Assembly (NCBI GenBank): GCA_020720625.1
Contig: DYOH01000010.1
Coordinates: 1 to 64,000 of the forward strand
DNA from: Acetofilamentum sp.
Lineage (GTDB): Bacteria > Bacteroidota > Bacteroidia > Bacteroidales > DYOH01
Reading direction: 5' to 3'
DNA: 64,000 bases
Positions 31,763 through 42,134 of this stretch are shown in pieces; the first letter of the stretch is position 1; every line of letters begins with the position of its first letter. A model generated the notes under the pieces. That model was given only the letters and a program-made list of their open reading frames with translations. It did no database searches and was not told the DNA's origin. The position numbers and the translations under genes were made by a program.

Positions 31763-32835
31763 AAGCAATTTTAAAACTAATTCGATGGCCAAATTTGCTC
31801 ATTATTGTTTTTGCAATGAGTGCCATGCATTACGCTTTGATTGGCGGAATGATTAAACATTATACCATTCAGCATTATAGCTTTTTGCGCAAAGAATTTC
31901 AGATATTAAGTTTCAATTTTGAGCTACAGTATAATCACTTAGGTTTTGGTTTATTGGTTTTATCTGTGGTGCTTGTAGCAATTGGCGGCTATATAATAAA
32001 CGATATTTTCGACAGAAAAAGCGACGCATTGAACAAAAAAAAACGGAATATGGTCGGAACAGAAATCTCTGAAAAACTTGCCTATCTGCTTTACATATCA
32101 TCTACATTTGCGGGTGTTATTTTGGGTTTTTTTCTTTCTTACCAGCTCGGTGTATGGCAAATTGGTTTCATTTTTGCCCTCACTGCCGGATTATTGTATT
32201 TTTATAGTGCAGATTATCAGTCTGTTCCGGTATTAGGTAATTTTTTTGTTGCCATTATGTTGGCTATAGTACCAATGCTGGTGCCCGCTTTTGATATTCT
32301 GGCACTTAATAAAGTATATAAACCAACTCTTTTGAATTATGGTTTTACTTTTAATTTTTTATGGTATTGGACAGGGGGGTTTGCTTTTTTTGCATTTCTT
32401 TCGTCATTTATAAGAGAAATAATAAAGGATACCCAGGATTTTGAAGGAGATAAAGCCATTGGACAAAATACATTGCCTATTTTTATTGGAACAACTTATA
32501 CAAAAGTCATCATAATATCTTTATCTATATTGCTCTTATCTTGTGTTTTAGTCTTAAATTACGTCTATTTCCCTGAGCATTTAATGGTTAAATATAATTA
32601 TTCTCCAGAGGATGTATGGTGGCAGAAAATATCACCTTCCATGTTATCGGGTTTATATATTTGGCTTTTTATTGTATTACCATCAATTCTATTAATCTAT
32701 GTAGTTTGGCGAGCCGATAATGCAAAAGATTACCACTTTGCATCGGCTTTGGTAAAACTGCTCATGATTTTTGGCATATCTTATACTTTTATAATTGCAT
32801 TCACTTTTTTGAATTTTCAAATTTTAATCCAATGA
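31759..32835 (+). CDS. UbiA-family prenyltransferase (geranylgeranylglycerol-phosphate geranylgeranyltransferase-like)
   Basis: LIRWPNLLIIVFAM, YIINDIFDRKSDALNKKKR, SSFIREIIKDTQDFEGDKAIGQNTLPI. Confidence 0.88.
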   Translation: MKAILKLIRWPNLLIIVFAMSAMHYALIGGMIKHYTIQHYSFLRKEFQILSFNFELQYNHLGFGLLVLSVVLVAIGGYIINDIFDRKSDALNKKKRNMVGTEISEKLAYLLYISSTFAGVILGFFLSYQLGVWQIGFIFALTAGLLYFYSADYQSVPVLGNFFVAIMLAIVPMLVPAFDILALNKVYKPTLLNYGFTFNFLWYWTGGFAFFAFLSSFIREIIKDTQDFEGDKAIGQNTLPIFIGTTYTKVIIISLSILLLSCVLVLNYVYFPEHLMVKYNYSPEDVWWQKISPSMLSGLYIWLFIVLPSILLIYVVWRADNAKDYHFASALVKLLMIFGISYTFIIAFTFLNFQILIQ

Positions 32836-33428
32836 GCAAAGATCTCGACCGTTTAAAAAACTTTCGCATTATACTTGGTTCACAGTCTACAAGACGTCAG
32901 AAGTTGTTGGCCGAACTAGGAATAAAATTTAATATTTTTGCAAAGCGAAATATTATCGAAACCTTTCCTTCCGAAATGCCTATTGAAGAAGTTCCGCTAT
33001 ACTTAGCCAAAATTAAGTCAAAAGCATACGAATCGGAAATAAAGAATAATACAATTTTAATTACTGCCGATACAGTGGTGGTTTGTAATCACGAAATTGT
33101 TGGCAAGCCAAAATCTCTGCAGGAAGCTAAAACTATTCTGTCCAAATTAAGCGGAAAAAGGCATACAGTTGTAACCGGAGTTTCAATACGTAGCCTAAAT
33201 AAAGAACATTTATTTTCTATTTCTACCTATGTATATTTTAGGGAATTAACCGCCGATGAAATAAATTATTACGTAGATACATATAAGCCCTTGGATAAAG
33301 CCGGGGCCTATGGTATTCAGGAATGGATTGGCTATATTGCCGTTGAAAAAATCGAAGGCTCTTATTATAATGTTGTGGGGCTTCCGGTGCACGAATTATA
33401 CCTGGAACTAATTAAATTTGTGAATTAA
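32832..33428 (+). CDS. maf: Maf-like nucleotide pyrophosphatase
   Basis: ILGSQSTRRQKLLAELG, TADTVVVCNHEIVGKP, DKAGAYGIQ. Confidence 0.92.
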   Translation: MSKDLDRLKNFRIILGSQSTRRQKLLAELGIKFNIFAKRNIIETFPSEMPIEEVPLYLAKIKSKAYESEIKNNTILITADTVVVCNHEIVGKPKSLQEAKTILSKLSGKRHTVVTGVSIRSLNKEHLFSISTYVYFRELTADEINYYVDTYKPLDKAGAYGIQEWIGYIAVEKIEGSYYNVVGLPVHELYLELIKFVN

Positions 33429-33438
33429 ACTAAATAAA

Positions 33439-35598
33439 ATGAAAGCAAAATTATTATTCATGTTGATGGTGAGTATAATCGGCCTGAGAACAATGCGTGC
33501 CGACGAAGGTATGTGGGTACCTTTGCTACTGCACAAATATACCATTGATGATATGCAAAAAAAGGGGTTCAAGCTTACAGCCGAAGATATTTATAGTATC
33601 AATAAAGCCAGTTTAAAAGATGCAGTGATGATTTTTGGCGGTGGTTGTACTGCCGAACTTATTTCTGAGCAAGGACTTATAATTACAAATCACCATTGCG
33701 GATATGGTGCCATTCAACACCATAGTAGTTTAGAGCACGATTATCTTACGAATGGTTTTTATGCTCCGAAAATGGGTGATGAGCTTGAAAATCAAAATCT
33801 TACAGTTACTTTCTTAGTTCGCATGGAAGACGTTACTGATAAAGTGATGGCTGTGATAGATCCAAAAATGACTGAAAATCAAAGAAATAGCGCCATTAAC
33901 AAACTTATTGCAGACCTAAGCATGGCAGCATCTGAAGAAGGTAAGTATAATGTGGCAATAAAACCATTTTTTAATGGTAACCAGTATTTTATGTTTATTC
34001 AGAAAGTTTACCGCGATGTTCGATTGGTTTTAGCACCACCCTCGGCCATCGGAAAATTTGGCGGCGATACAGACAACTGGATGTGGCCCAGGCACACTGG
34101 CGATTTTTCGGTATTTAGAATTTATGCCGATAACAACAACGAGCCTTCCGAATTTAATGTTGAAAATAGGCCTTACAAACCAATAAAATCTTTCGAAGTT
34201 TCTACCAAGGGAATTAAGGAAGGAGATTTTACAATGGTTTTTGGTTATCCCGGGCGCACACAGCAGTATCTTACATCATTTGCCGTAAGAATGATTAGCG
34301 AAATTCAAAATCCGGTTAGAATCGTCTTACGTCAAAACCGAATTGATATTATGTCGAAATACATGAACGAATCGGATTTAATTAGAATTCAATATGCAGC
34401 CAAATATGCAAGAGTAAGCAATGCTTGGAAAAAATGGATTGGCGAAAACCGTGGTTTAAAAAGACTTAATGCTATTGAAAAGAAAGAAGAATTAGAAAAA
34501 GAATTTGAAAAGTGGGCTAATTCAAAACAAGTAAAGAAGAAATACGATTATGTGGGGATTCTCAACGAGTACAAACAACTTTATACCGAACTTTCACCCA
34601 TTAATCTTACGCTCGACTATATTTTTGAAGCAGCTTTTGCAGTAGAAATAATTAATCTTTCGCGCTCCTTTACTGCTTTGCTTGATGCAACCGGCGAAAA
34701 TGCACTCCTTGGTGCAAAAAAACGGTTGAATGCTGCTGCCGATGCTTTTTTTAAAGACTATAACGCTGATATTGATAAAGAAACATTTGCAGCCGTTTTT
34801 GCACCTTATGCATTGAATGCTCCAACTGAATACAGACCGGATGTTTTAAATGTCTTGAATACTGAGTTTGGCGGGGATGCTATGCAATGGGCTAAATATG
34901 TTTTTGATAAAACTATATTTAGTAAGAAAGATGAACTTATCAAATTTGTTGAAGAATTTGATGGCTCAGAGCAAAAAATACAAATGCTTGTTTCAGATCC
35001 GGCGTTTGAAATTATGGAGTCTGTTGTAAATATTTACAATGACAAAATCCGGATTAAACAAATGGCTCTCGAAGCCAAGGAGGATAGTCTCGACCGAATA
35101 TGGATGCAGGCTTTGATGAATTTTCAGACTGATAGAAATTTTTATCCTGATGCCAATTCCACCTTACGTGTTTCCTATGGAAAAATTGAAAGCGCTTATC
35201 CTTATAATGGAGTTAAGTATTTGTTTCAGACAACTTTAGAAGGATATATGGAAAAAGATAATCCCGAAATTTACGATTATCGCGTACCCGAAAAACTGAA
35301 AGAATTATATTTGGCAAAGGACTACGGAAAATGGGGCGAAAATGGTCAAATGCCCGTTGCTTTTATTGCAACAAACCACACCACTGGAGGAAATTCCGGT
35401 AGTCCGGTTTTAAATGCAAATGGCCAATTAATTGGAGTTAATTTCGACCGTTCGTGGGAAAGCACCATGAGCGATATTATGTTCGATCCGGAACAATGCC
35501 GTAACATATCGCTTGATATTCGGTTTGCCCTGTTTATCATGGAAAAATATTTTGGAGCTGAAAGGCTTATTAATGAAATTAACTTTGCAAAAGAATAA
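33439..35598 (+). CDS. S46 family serine dipeptidyl peptidase (DPP7/DPP11-like)
   Basis: TNHHCGYGAIQHHSSLEHDYLTNGFYA catalytic His region; NHTTGGNSGSPVLNANGQLIGVNFDR catalytic Ser region; signal peptide. Confidence 0.93.
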   Translation: MKAKLLFMLMVSIIGLRTMRADEGMWVPLLLHKYTIDDMQKKGFKLTAEDIYSINKASLKDAVMIFGGGCTAELISEQGLIITNHHCGYGAIQHHSSLEHDYLTNGFYAPKMGDELENQNLTVTFLVRMEDVTDKVMAVIDPKMTENQRNSAINKLIADLSMAASEEGKYNVAIKPFFNGNQYFMFIQKVYRDVRLVLAPPSAIGKFGGDTDNWMWPRHTGDFSVFRIYADNNNEPSEFNVENRPYKPIKSFEVSTKGIKEGDFTMVFGYPGRTQQYLTSFAVRMISEIQNPVRIVLRQNRIDIMSKYMNESDLIRIQYAAKYARVSNAWKKWIGENRGLKRLNAIEKKEELEKEFEKWANSKQVKKKYDYVGILNEYKQLYTELSPINLTLDYIFEAAFAVEIINLSRSFTALLDATGENALLGAKKRLNAAADAFFKDYNADIDKETFAAVFAPYALNAPTEYRPDVLNVLNTEFGGDAMQWAKYVFDKTIFSKKDELIKFVEEFDGSEQKIQMLVSDPAFEIMESVVNIYNDKIRIKQMALEAKEDSLDRIWMQALMNFQTDRNFYPDANSTLRVSYGKIESAYPYNGVKYLFQTTLEGYMEKDNPEIYDYRVPEKLKELYLAKDYGKWGENGQMPVAFIATNHTTGGNSGSPVLNANGQLIGVNFDRSWESTMSDIMFDPEQCRNISLDIRFALFIMEKYFGAERLINEINFAKE

Positions 35599-35634
35599 GA
35601 TTTTATAGTATTTAGAGATTAAAGTAAATTATAA

Positions 35635-36612
35635 ATGAAAAAAATTTTAGGAATAGGCAATGCGCTTGTGGATGCGCTGGTGAGAGTAGAAGATGAATCA
35701 ATGCTCAAAAGCTTAGGTTTTGCCAAAGGTAGCATGACTCTGATTGATGCTCAGAAAAATAAAGAAATAGCACAACTTACTGCTCGAATTCCAAAGGCTC
35801 TTGCCTCGGGAGGGTCGGCAGCTAATACAATTCATGGATTAGCAAAACTTGGTGTTTCAACCGGTTTTATAGGAACAATTGGCGACGATGAATTTGGCCG
35901 TTTTTATAAAAAGGATATGGAAAAGGTTGGTATTTTTCCATTTATGGCGGTTTCTGAAAATACTTCCACCGGAATTGCCAACGCTTTTATTACTCCGGAT
36001 AGCGAGCGCACTTTTGGTACCTATCTGGGAGCAGCTGTAGAATTATCGGCCTCTGATTTATCTGCAAATCATTTTACTGGTTATGATATAATGCACATAG
36101 AAGGTTATTTAGTTCAGAACTATGAGCTTATTGAAACTGCCTGCAAGCTGGCAAAAGAAAATAAGCTTTTGGTTTCTTTAGATTTAGCCAGTTTTAATGT
36201 TGTAGAGATGCATCTGGATTTTCTGCGAAGAATAATTGAGCAACATGTTGATATCGTTTTTGCTAATGAGGAAGAAGCAAAAGCGTTTACCGGAAAAAAT
36301 CCGGATGAAGCTTTAGACGAAATTGCTGCAATCTGCGATTTGGCTGTTGTAAAATTGGGTGCTAAAGGCTCAATGGCTAAATATAAAGGAGAAAAGTTTA
36401 CTGCTTCTTCAATCAGGGTTAATCCATTAGACACTACAGGCGCGGGAGATTTGTTCGCTTCCGGTTTCTTATGGGCTTTTATCAACAAAAAAAGCATTCA
36501 TTATGCGCTAAGCGCTGGTGCTGTTCTGGGTGGGAAAGTAGTTGAAATAATGGGGCCAAAAATGACCGACGAAATGTGGGGCGATGCAAAAAAAATGATT
36601 GAGGCTATTTAG
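35635..36612 (+). CDS. PfkB-family carbohydrate/adenosine kinase
   Basis: GSAANTIHGLAKLGVSTGFIGTIGDDEFG, NPLDTTGAGDLFASGFLWAF. Confidence 0.92.
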   Translation: MKKILGIGNALVDALVRVEDESMLKSLGFAKGSMTLIDAQKNKEIAQLTARIPKALASGGSAANTIHGLAKLGVSTGFIGTIGDDEFGRFYKKDMEKVGIFPFMAVSENTSTGIANAFITPDSERTFGTYLGAAVELSASDLSANHFTGYDIMHIEGYLVQNYELIETACKLAKENKLLVSLDLASFNVVEMHLDFLRRIIEQHVDIVFANEEEAKAFTGKNPDEALDEIAAICDLAVVKLGAKGSMAKYKGEKFTASSIRVNPLDTTGAGDLFASGFLWAFINKKSIHYALSAGAVLGGKVVEIMGPKMTDEMWGDAKKMIEAI

Positions 36613-36624
36613 CTCCAATGATTG

Positions 36625-38250
36625 ATGCTTAAAGATTATCTATTTATATGGAAAGAGGTTTTCAGATTGTATTTTCTGACACCTCTTTTTTTATGTTTGT
36701 TTTTTTTTTCTATAAATGCACAGCATACTAAATTAAGTGTTTATATAGATGGAGAAAATACCCATAATTATAGAAAAGTAACTCCTTTGCAAATAGACTC
36801 CCTTGTAAAGAACGAAATAAAAAGGCTTATTTTTTTGAATTTTATCGATGCTAGCATCGATAGTCTTATATTTTCGCAAAGCAGTTCTGTAAAAGTGTAT
36901 ATTTCCTCTAATAAAAAATGGGATATCAATTTTCGGGTTTCTTTTCCGGATAGTTTTTTTATTGCTATGCACCAAAGTTCAATAAAATGGAATACAATAC
37001 ACCAATTTCGTTCGGAAAATATACTTGTTCTTGATAAATTGCAAAATCAAGCGTACCCTTTTGCACAGTTGAATTTTTATTTTTTTTGGCAAGATTCCGT
37101 GTATGAATATCAAGCCGTTTTTTCTAATCTAAAGAAGATTCTTATACAGGATATTATTATTAAGTCTGATGAGAAAATTGTAAAAAAAGGCGTATTATCT
37201 TCCTTTCTTCATTTGTATCCCCAAAAACCACTTAATATGAACCAATGGAATAATGCTTGCACACTCGCCGGTCAAAACCGATTTTTTAGCACAACTGCTC
37301 CATCTCAGTTAGAAATTACCACCAAAGGGGCATTACTCTATTTTTGGTTAAAGAAAAATAAATTAAACACAGTGGCAGGACTACTCGGATTTTCGTCGAA
37401 TGATAATGAAATTAAGGTTTTGGGACAAATGGATATTAAACTGGAGAATACTTTTGGAAATATGGAGAAATTAGATTTTTTTTATTTTTCTGGCAATAAA
37501 TCAGTGCGGAAACTAAATCTATCCATATCCTGGCCCTATATATTTTCTTCAGCTTTTTCAACCAATGCGCAGGCTTTGTTCAATCAGCCCGATAGTTTAT
37601 CCTTAAGCATTAAATATCAGCAGAATGTAGGGTACCAACTAAACCAAAAGCTTACGTTTTTTACCGGAGCCAAATATTTTACTTTTTTTCAAACTGGTGC
37701 TAGCGAAAACATAGATAATTATTGGATGAACGGCATAGGAATGGAATATTTTTACGCTCCTTCTGCACGTTTCAAGGGAAGTGTAAAGATTAGTATATTC
37801 TCGGAAACCAAGCTTCATTATTCCAGAAATAAATCTGAATTAAGCATTGAACATGCATTGGAGTATTTGTATCAATCTAAATGGCTCTTTAGTAATGCGT
37901 TTGAACTAGTTGGCCGATTTGGCGAATTTAGCGAATCAGAGGAATTAAGCAAAATTGGCGGAATTAATAGTTTTATTGGGGTGGCAGAGAATGCCTATTC
38001 CGCAAGAGATTATTTACTCAACAGGACAAGCATTGCTTTTCAAAAATCGATACGTCCGTTTATTATTTTCGATGCCATTTATTTTGATGAATTAAAGGCG
38101 AAGCCAAAATTTCTTTTTTCCGGTGGAGCCGGCATCGAAATCCGGAAAAAGAATACATCCGTGCAATTGATAAATGGACTATTATTATCAAAAAATACAA
38201 TCAATCTTCAAGATTATAAGCTACATCTCAAATTAATTAATTATTTTTGA
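36625..38250 (+). CDS. Hypothetical exported protein, possible outer-membrane beta-barrel
   Basis: Signal-like N-terminus (LFLCLFFFSINAQH); C-terminal half of alternating aromatic beta-strands. Family not recognised. Confidence 0.6.
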   Translation: MLKDYLFIWKEVFRLYFLTPLFLCLFFFSINAQHTKLSVYIDGENTHNYRKVTPLQIDSLVKNEIKRLIFLNFIDASIDSLIFSQSSSVKVYISSNKKWDINFRVSFPDSFFIAMHQSSIKWNTIHQFRSENILVLDKLQNQAYPFAQLNFYFFWQDSVYEYQAVFSNLKKILIQDIIIKSDEKIVKKGVLSSFLHLYPQKPLNMNQWNNACTLAGQNRFFSTTAPSQLEITTKGALLYFWLKKNKLNTVAGLLGFSSNDNEIKVLGQMDIKLENTFGNMEKLDFFYFSGNKSVRKLNLSISWPYIFSSAFSTNAQALFNQPDSLSLSIKYQQNVGYQLNQKLTFFTGAKYFTFFQTGASENIDNYWMNGIGMEYFYAPSARFKGSVKISIFSETKLHYSRNKSELSIEHALEYLYQSKWLFSNAFELVGRFGEFSESEELSKIGGINSFIGVAENAYSARDYLLNRTSIAFQKSIRPFIIFDAIYFDELKAKPKFLFSGGAGIEIRKKNTSVQLINGLLLSKNTINLQDYKLHLKLINYF

Positions 38251-38280
38251 GAAATTATAAATATAACCGAACATAGCTAT

Positions 38281-39111
38281 ATGATAAAAGATTATAAAAA
38301 TGCAACGGAAAAAATCCGAAACGAATTTAAAACCTATATCGAAAACAATGGTTTAAAATCAATAGTTTGCGGAATTAGTGGAGGAATAGATAGTGCGCTA
38401 ACGGTGGCATTGGCCAAACCTGTTTGCGACGAGCTAAATATTAAACTTATTGGCAGAAGTATTACAATTGCCACAAATAAACCCGAAGAAATCGATAGAG
38501 CGCGGAATATTGGTCGATTTTTTACCACAGATTTCGAAGATGTAGACCTTACTAGTGTTTTTGAAATGATGGCTCCTTTGATGATGGAAAGCGATGAGAA
38601 AGACGATAAAAACATAATGCCTTTTAAAATCAGGATTGGAAATTTAAAGGCCAGAATGCGAATGATATATTTATACGATTTAGCTGCAAAGTATCGTGGA
38701 ATGGTTATGTCAACCGACAACTATACTGAGTTAATGCTTGGATTCTGGACACTGCATGGCGATGTTGGCGACTACGGGTTAATACAAAATTTGTGGAAAA
38801 CGGAAGTATATGAAATGTCGGTTTATCTGGCAGATAATATGGAAGATCAGGAAGCCGCAAATGCTTTAAGAGCATGTGTATATGCCGTTCCAACAGATGG
38901 TTTGGGCATTACAAACTCAGATTTAGACCAGATTAAAGCCAAGTCTTATGCAGAGGTAGATCAAATTTTGATTCAGTTACTCGATAAAAGCCGCGATATT
39001 GGTGAATTTGCCAACCATCCTGTGGTATTAAGGAAATTATCGTCAGAATTTAAGCGCAATAATCCGTATAATATTCCAAGGGCGAATATTACCAGTGAGC
39101 CACTTTTTTAA
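38281..39111 (+). CDS. nadE: NAD+ synthase
   Basis: GISGGIDSALTVALAKPV PP-loop; MSTDNYTELMLGFWTLHGDVGDYGLIQNLWKTEVYEM. Confidence 0.93.
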   Translation: MIKDYKNATEKIRNEFKTYIENNGLKSIVCGISGGIDSALTVALAKPVCDELNIKLIGRSITIATNKPEEIDRARNIGRFFTTDFEDVDLTSVFEMMAPLMMESDEKDDKNIMPFKIRIGNLKARMRMIYLYDLAAKYRGMVMSTDNYTELMLGFWTLHGDVGDYGLIQNLWKTEVYEMSVYLADNMEDQEAANALRACVYAVPTDGLGITNSDLDQIKAKSYAEVDQILIQLLDKSRDIGEFANHPVVLRKLSSEFKRNNPYNIPRANITSEPLF

Positions 39112-39124
39112 TGAGATATAAAAA

Positions 39125-39739
39125 ATGTTAGTTAAGATTTATCCCGAAAATCCGCGTCAGAGCATCTTAGATCAAATTACCGATAATTTAAGAGCCGGAG
39201 GGCTTATTATTCTTCCCACCGACACTGTGTATAGCTTTGCCTGTGATATGAAAAACATAAAAGCTGCTCAAAAAATGGCCGAAATGAAGGGAGTAAATCT
39301 TGAAAAGGCTTCATTTTCTATAGCCTGTAAGGATTTAAGCGATTTGTCGAAATATAGTAGGCAAATTGGAAATCATGTTTTTAAGGTAATGAAAAAAAAT
39401 CTTCCCGGACCACACACCTTTATCTTAAATGCCAGCAGCGAAGTTCCCAAAATATTTCAATCCAAGAAAAAAACCATTGGAATTAGGGTGCCAAACAACG
39501 CAATTGTTCAATTGATAACAGGAAATCTTGGTAATCCACTTATGGTTACATCTTTAAAGATTGATGATGAAATTGTTGAATATTTAACTGATCCTGAATT
39601 GATACACGAAAAATTTGGCGAATTAGTTGCATTGGTGGTGGATGGGGGCTATGGCTCTTTAAATCCTTCTACAATAATTGATTGCACAAACGACGAAATA
39701 GAAATTATTCGCGAAGGAGCTACTCCTTTAATTTTTTAA
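39125..39739 (+). CDS. Sua5/YciO/YrdC family threonylcarbamoyl-AMP synthase-like protein
   Basis: GGLIILPTDTVYSFACD, LPGPHTFILNAS, IGIRVPNN, STIIDCTNDEIEIIREGA. Confidence 0.9.
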   Translation: MLVKIYPENPRQSILDQITDNLRAGGLIILPTDTVYSFACDMKNIKAAQKMAEMKGVNLEKASFSIACKDLSDLSKYSRQIGNHVFKVMKKNLPGPHTFILNASSEVPKIFQSKKKTIGIRVPNNAIVQLITGNLGNPLMVTSLKIDDEIVEYLTDPELIHEKFGELVALVVDGGYGSLNPSTIIDCTNDEIEIIREGATPLIF

Positions 39740-39758
39740 TTTTATAAAATTATTGTCT

Positions 39759-40232
39759 ATGAATACCTATTGGAATGCATTACGCATTATGTATTTTGGA
39801 TTACTTGGCGGAACTCTCATTTATCTGGGTGTGGTATTGGCTATGTCGCAAAGCCTGGATCTAAATTTTAATATCAATGAATTTACAGCAAATATTCTCA
39901 ATACCCTTGGAATTGTTATCGGATTTGGTGCTTATTTTGGAGTAAGACAGATAGATGACATGCAGTTGAAAAAACTTGACCAAAATTGGCCTATTGTCGA
40001 AAAATTGCATTGGTTTAAGAATACTTTAATTATGGAAGTGGCCATTTTAGAAGGCGCTTCATTTATTATTATTACTTTCTTTTTAATCACTAAATCCTAT
40101 TTAAGTATCACCGGATTAATACTCACCATTCCATACATGATATTATTAAGGCCTGATATATATAAAGTTTCTGAAGTATTTAAAGTTTCCAAAGACGAAA
40201 TAGAAAAAGTTGAGAATGTCATTAAAAAATAG
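39759..40232 (+). CDS. Hypothetical membrane protein
   Basis: About 157 aa with about 4 hydrophobic helices; ATG at 39759 (or 39753). Confidence 0.65.
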   Translation: MNTYWNALRIMYFGLLGGTLIYLGVVLAMSQSLDLNFNINEFTANILNTLGIVIGFGAYFGVRQIDDMQLKKLDQNWPIVEKLHWFKNTLIMEVAILEGASFIIITFFLITKSYLSITGLILTIPYMILLRPDIYKVSEVFKVSKDEIEKVENVIKK

Positions 40233-41316
40233 TCTGCTTAATGGGCTTGAGAGCAATAACTTAAATCTACGCAACAGAGTTGCAATGGCTCCTCTTACCC
40301 GAAGTAGAGCTACAGTCAATAATTTGCCAACGCCATTGATGAAAACTTATTACGAGCAACGGAGTAGTGCCGGATTAATTATTTCGGAGGCGGCACCCAT
40401 TTCTGAAATGGGCATTGGCTATTTACGTGTTCCCGGAATTTTTACGAAAGACCAGATAAAGGCCTGGAAAAATATTACCGAAGGAGTACACAAAAAAGAT
40501 GGGCAAATTTTTATGCAGCTATGGCACGTTGGCCGGAATTCGCATCCCGATTTTTTATCAGGAAAATCTCCGGTATCGGCTTCAGCAATTGCCCTGAATG
40601 GCAACAAGGAAACCCCATTAGGCCTAAAGCCTTATACTATCCCAAAGGCTCTTTCAATGGCCGAAATTAATAAAACAATTAAAGATTATGCAAATGCCGC
40701 AGCAAATGCCATTGATGCTGGTTTTGATGGCGTGCAGATACATGCAGCAAATGGATATCTGATTGATCAGTTTTTAAACGACAATACCAACTTTCGTAAT
40801 GATGCTTATGGCGGAAGCATTGAGAATAAATGCCGCTTGGCTATTGAAATCTGCGATGCAGTTTGCAGTTCAGTAGGGCACGAGAAAGTTGCAATTCGCT
40901 TGTCGCCAATTGGTATTAGCGGCCAGGTTTTTAATCAGCAGCCAATTGAAACGCATCAGTATTTGGTCAAAATGCTCAACAATTTTGATTTGGCCTTTCT
41001 CGAAATACTAGAATCGCTGGTTCCTATCGAAAAATTGCCTGGGAATTATCCATCCAAAGCACTTTCATTTTTCCGACCTATATATAATGGTGTGCTTATG
41101 TCGAATGGGGGCTATTCGGCAGAATTTGCCGAAAATGAGATTAGAGCAGGTTTGGCAGATATTATCTCTTTTGGTAAAGCCTATATTTCTAATCCAGATT
41201 TGGTAAAGAGAATTGAGAATAATTGGCCTTTGGAAAAGTGGAATAAAGATACATTTTATAGTGAGGGACCAGAGGGGTATATTGATTATCCGTTTTATGA
41301 TGAAACCCAACGATAA
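40216..41316 (+). CDS. NADH:flavin oxidoreductase, old yellow enzyme family
   Basis: RVAMAPLTRSRA, FMQLWHVGRNSHPDF, FDGVQIHAANGYLIDQFLNDNTNFRNDAYGGS. Confidence 0.93.
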   Translation: MSLKNSLLNGLESNNLNLRNRVAMAPLTRSRATVNNLPTPLMKTYYEQRSSAGLIISEAAPISEMGIGYLRVPGIFTKDQIKAWKNITEGVHKKDGQIFMQLWHVGRNSHPDFLSGKSPVSASAIALNGNKETPLGLKPYTIPKALSMAEINKTIKDYANAAANAIDAGFDGVQIHAANGYLIDQFLNDNTNFRNDAYGGSIENKCRLAIEICDAVCSSVGHEKVAIRLSPIGISGQVFNQQPIETHQYLVKMLNNFDLAFLEILESLVPIEKLPGNYPSKALSFFRPIYNGVLMSNGGYSAEFAENEIRAGLADIISFGKAYISNPDLVKRIENNWPLEKWNKDTFYSEGPEGYIDYPFYDETQR

Positions 41317-41696
41317 TGCTGAAGACTTATATATTAATAGGTGTAGGTGGATTTTTGGGAAGCATTTCACGTTTTGCAGCTGGCCAATTTATTCAAAATT
41401 TGCTTCAAAGCACCTTGCCATTTGGCACTTTTTCGGTAAATCTGTTAGGAAGCTTTATTATTGGCTTAATTTATGGATTAAGTGAATACCACAACTGGTT
41501 TCATCCCGATTTACGTATGCTTTTGGCGGTGGGTTTTTGTGGCGGATTTACTACTTTTTCCTCGTTCTCTTATGAGAATTTGGCTCTTTTGCGCGATTCT
41601 CAGTATCTAGCTTCGGCCATATACTCAGTTTCGAGTATGATTTTGGGGATTGTGGCAGCTTTTGGTGGATATTTTCTTATTAAATATTTGTCGTAA
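41316..41696 (+). CDS. crcB: Fluoride ion channel CrcB/Fluc
   Basis: GGFLGSISRFAAGQFI, GTFSVNLLGSFIIGL, GFCGGFTTFSSFSYE. Confidence 0.93.
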   Translation: MLKTYILIGVGGFLGSISRFAAGQFIQNLLQSTLPFGTFSVNLLGSFIIGLIYGLSEYHNWFHPDLRMLLAVGFCGGFTTFSSFSYENLALLRDSQYLASAIYSVSSMILGIVAAFGGYFLIKYLS

Positions 41697-42053
41697 ATGA
41701 TAATACAGGGAACAGCCAAACTGCTTCGTATCTTTATTGGCGAAAGTGATCAGCTGCATGGAAGGCCACTTTACGAAGAAATAATTTTTGAAGCAAAAAA
41801 AAACGGACTTGCAGGCGCCACTGCTTTGCGCGGATTGATGGGCTTTGGAGCAAACAGCAAAATCCATAGTTCTAAAATACTAGCCTTGAGCAGTGATTTG
41901 CCCATTGTGGTAGAAATTGTAGATACCGAAGAAAAGATTCAGCAATTTATTCCAATAGTAAACGAGATTTTTGAAAAAGCTGCATGTGGTGGTCTTGTTA
42001 CCCTCGAGAAAGTTGATGTAATAAGATATCATTCAGCAAAAAATAATAGATAA
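41697..42053 (+). CDS. DUF190 family protein
   Basis: LLRIFIGESDQLHGRPLYEEIIFEAKKNGLAGATALRGLMGFGANSKIHSSKILALSSDLPIVVEIVDTEEKI; typical DUF190 sequence beside crcB. Confidence 0.9.
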   Translation: MIIQGTAKLLRIFIGESDQLHGRPLYEEIIFEAKKNGLAGATALRGLMGFGANSKIHSSKILALSSDLPIVVEIVDTEEKIQQFIPIVNEIFEKAACGGLVTLEKVDVIRYHSAKNNR

Positions 42054-42134
42054 TTTTTTCAGTTTAGCATCTCAATTTTTTGTAATCAATTTTAGAGCTA
42101 CTATAAAAAAATGAATAAAATTTTTTTAGACATA

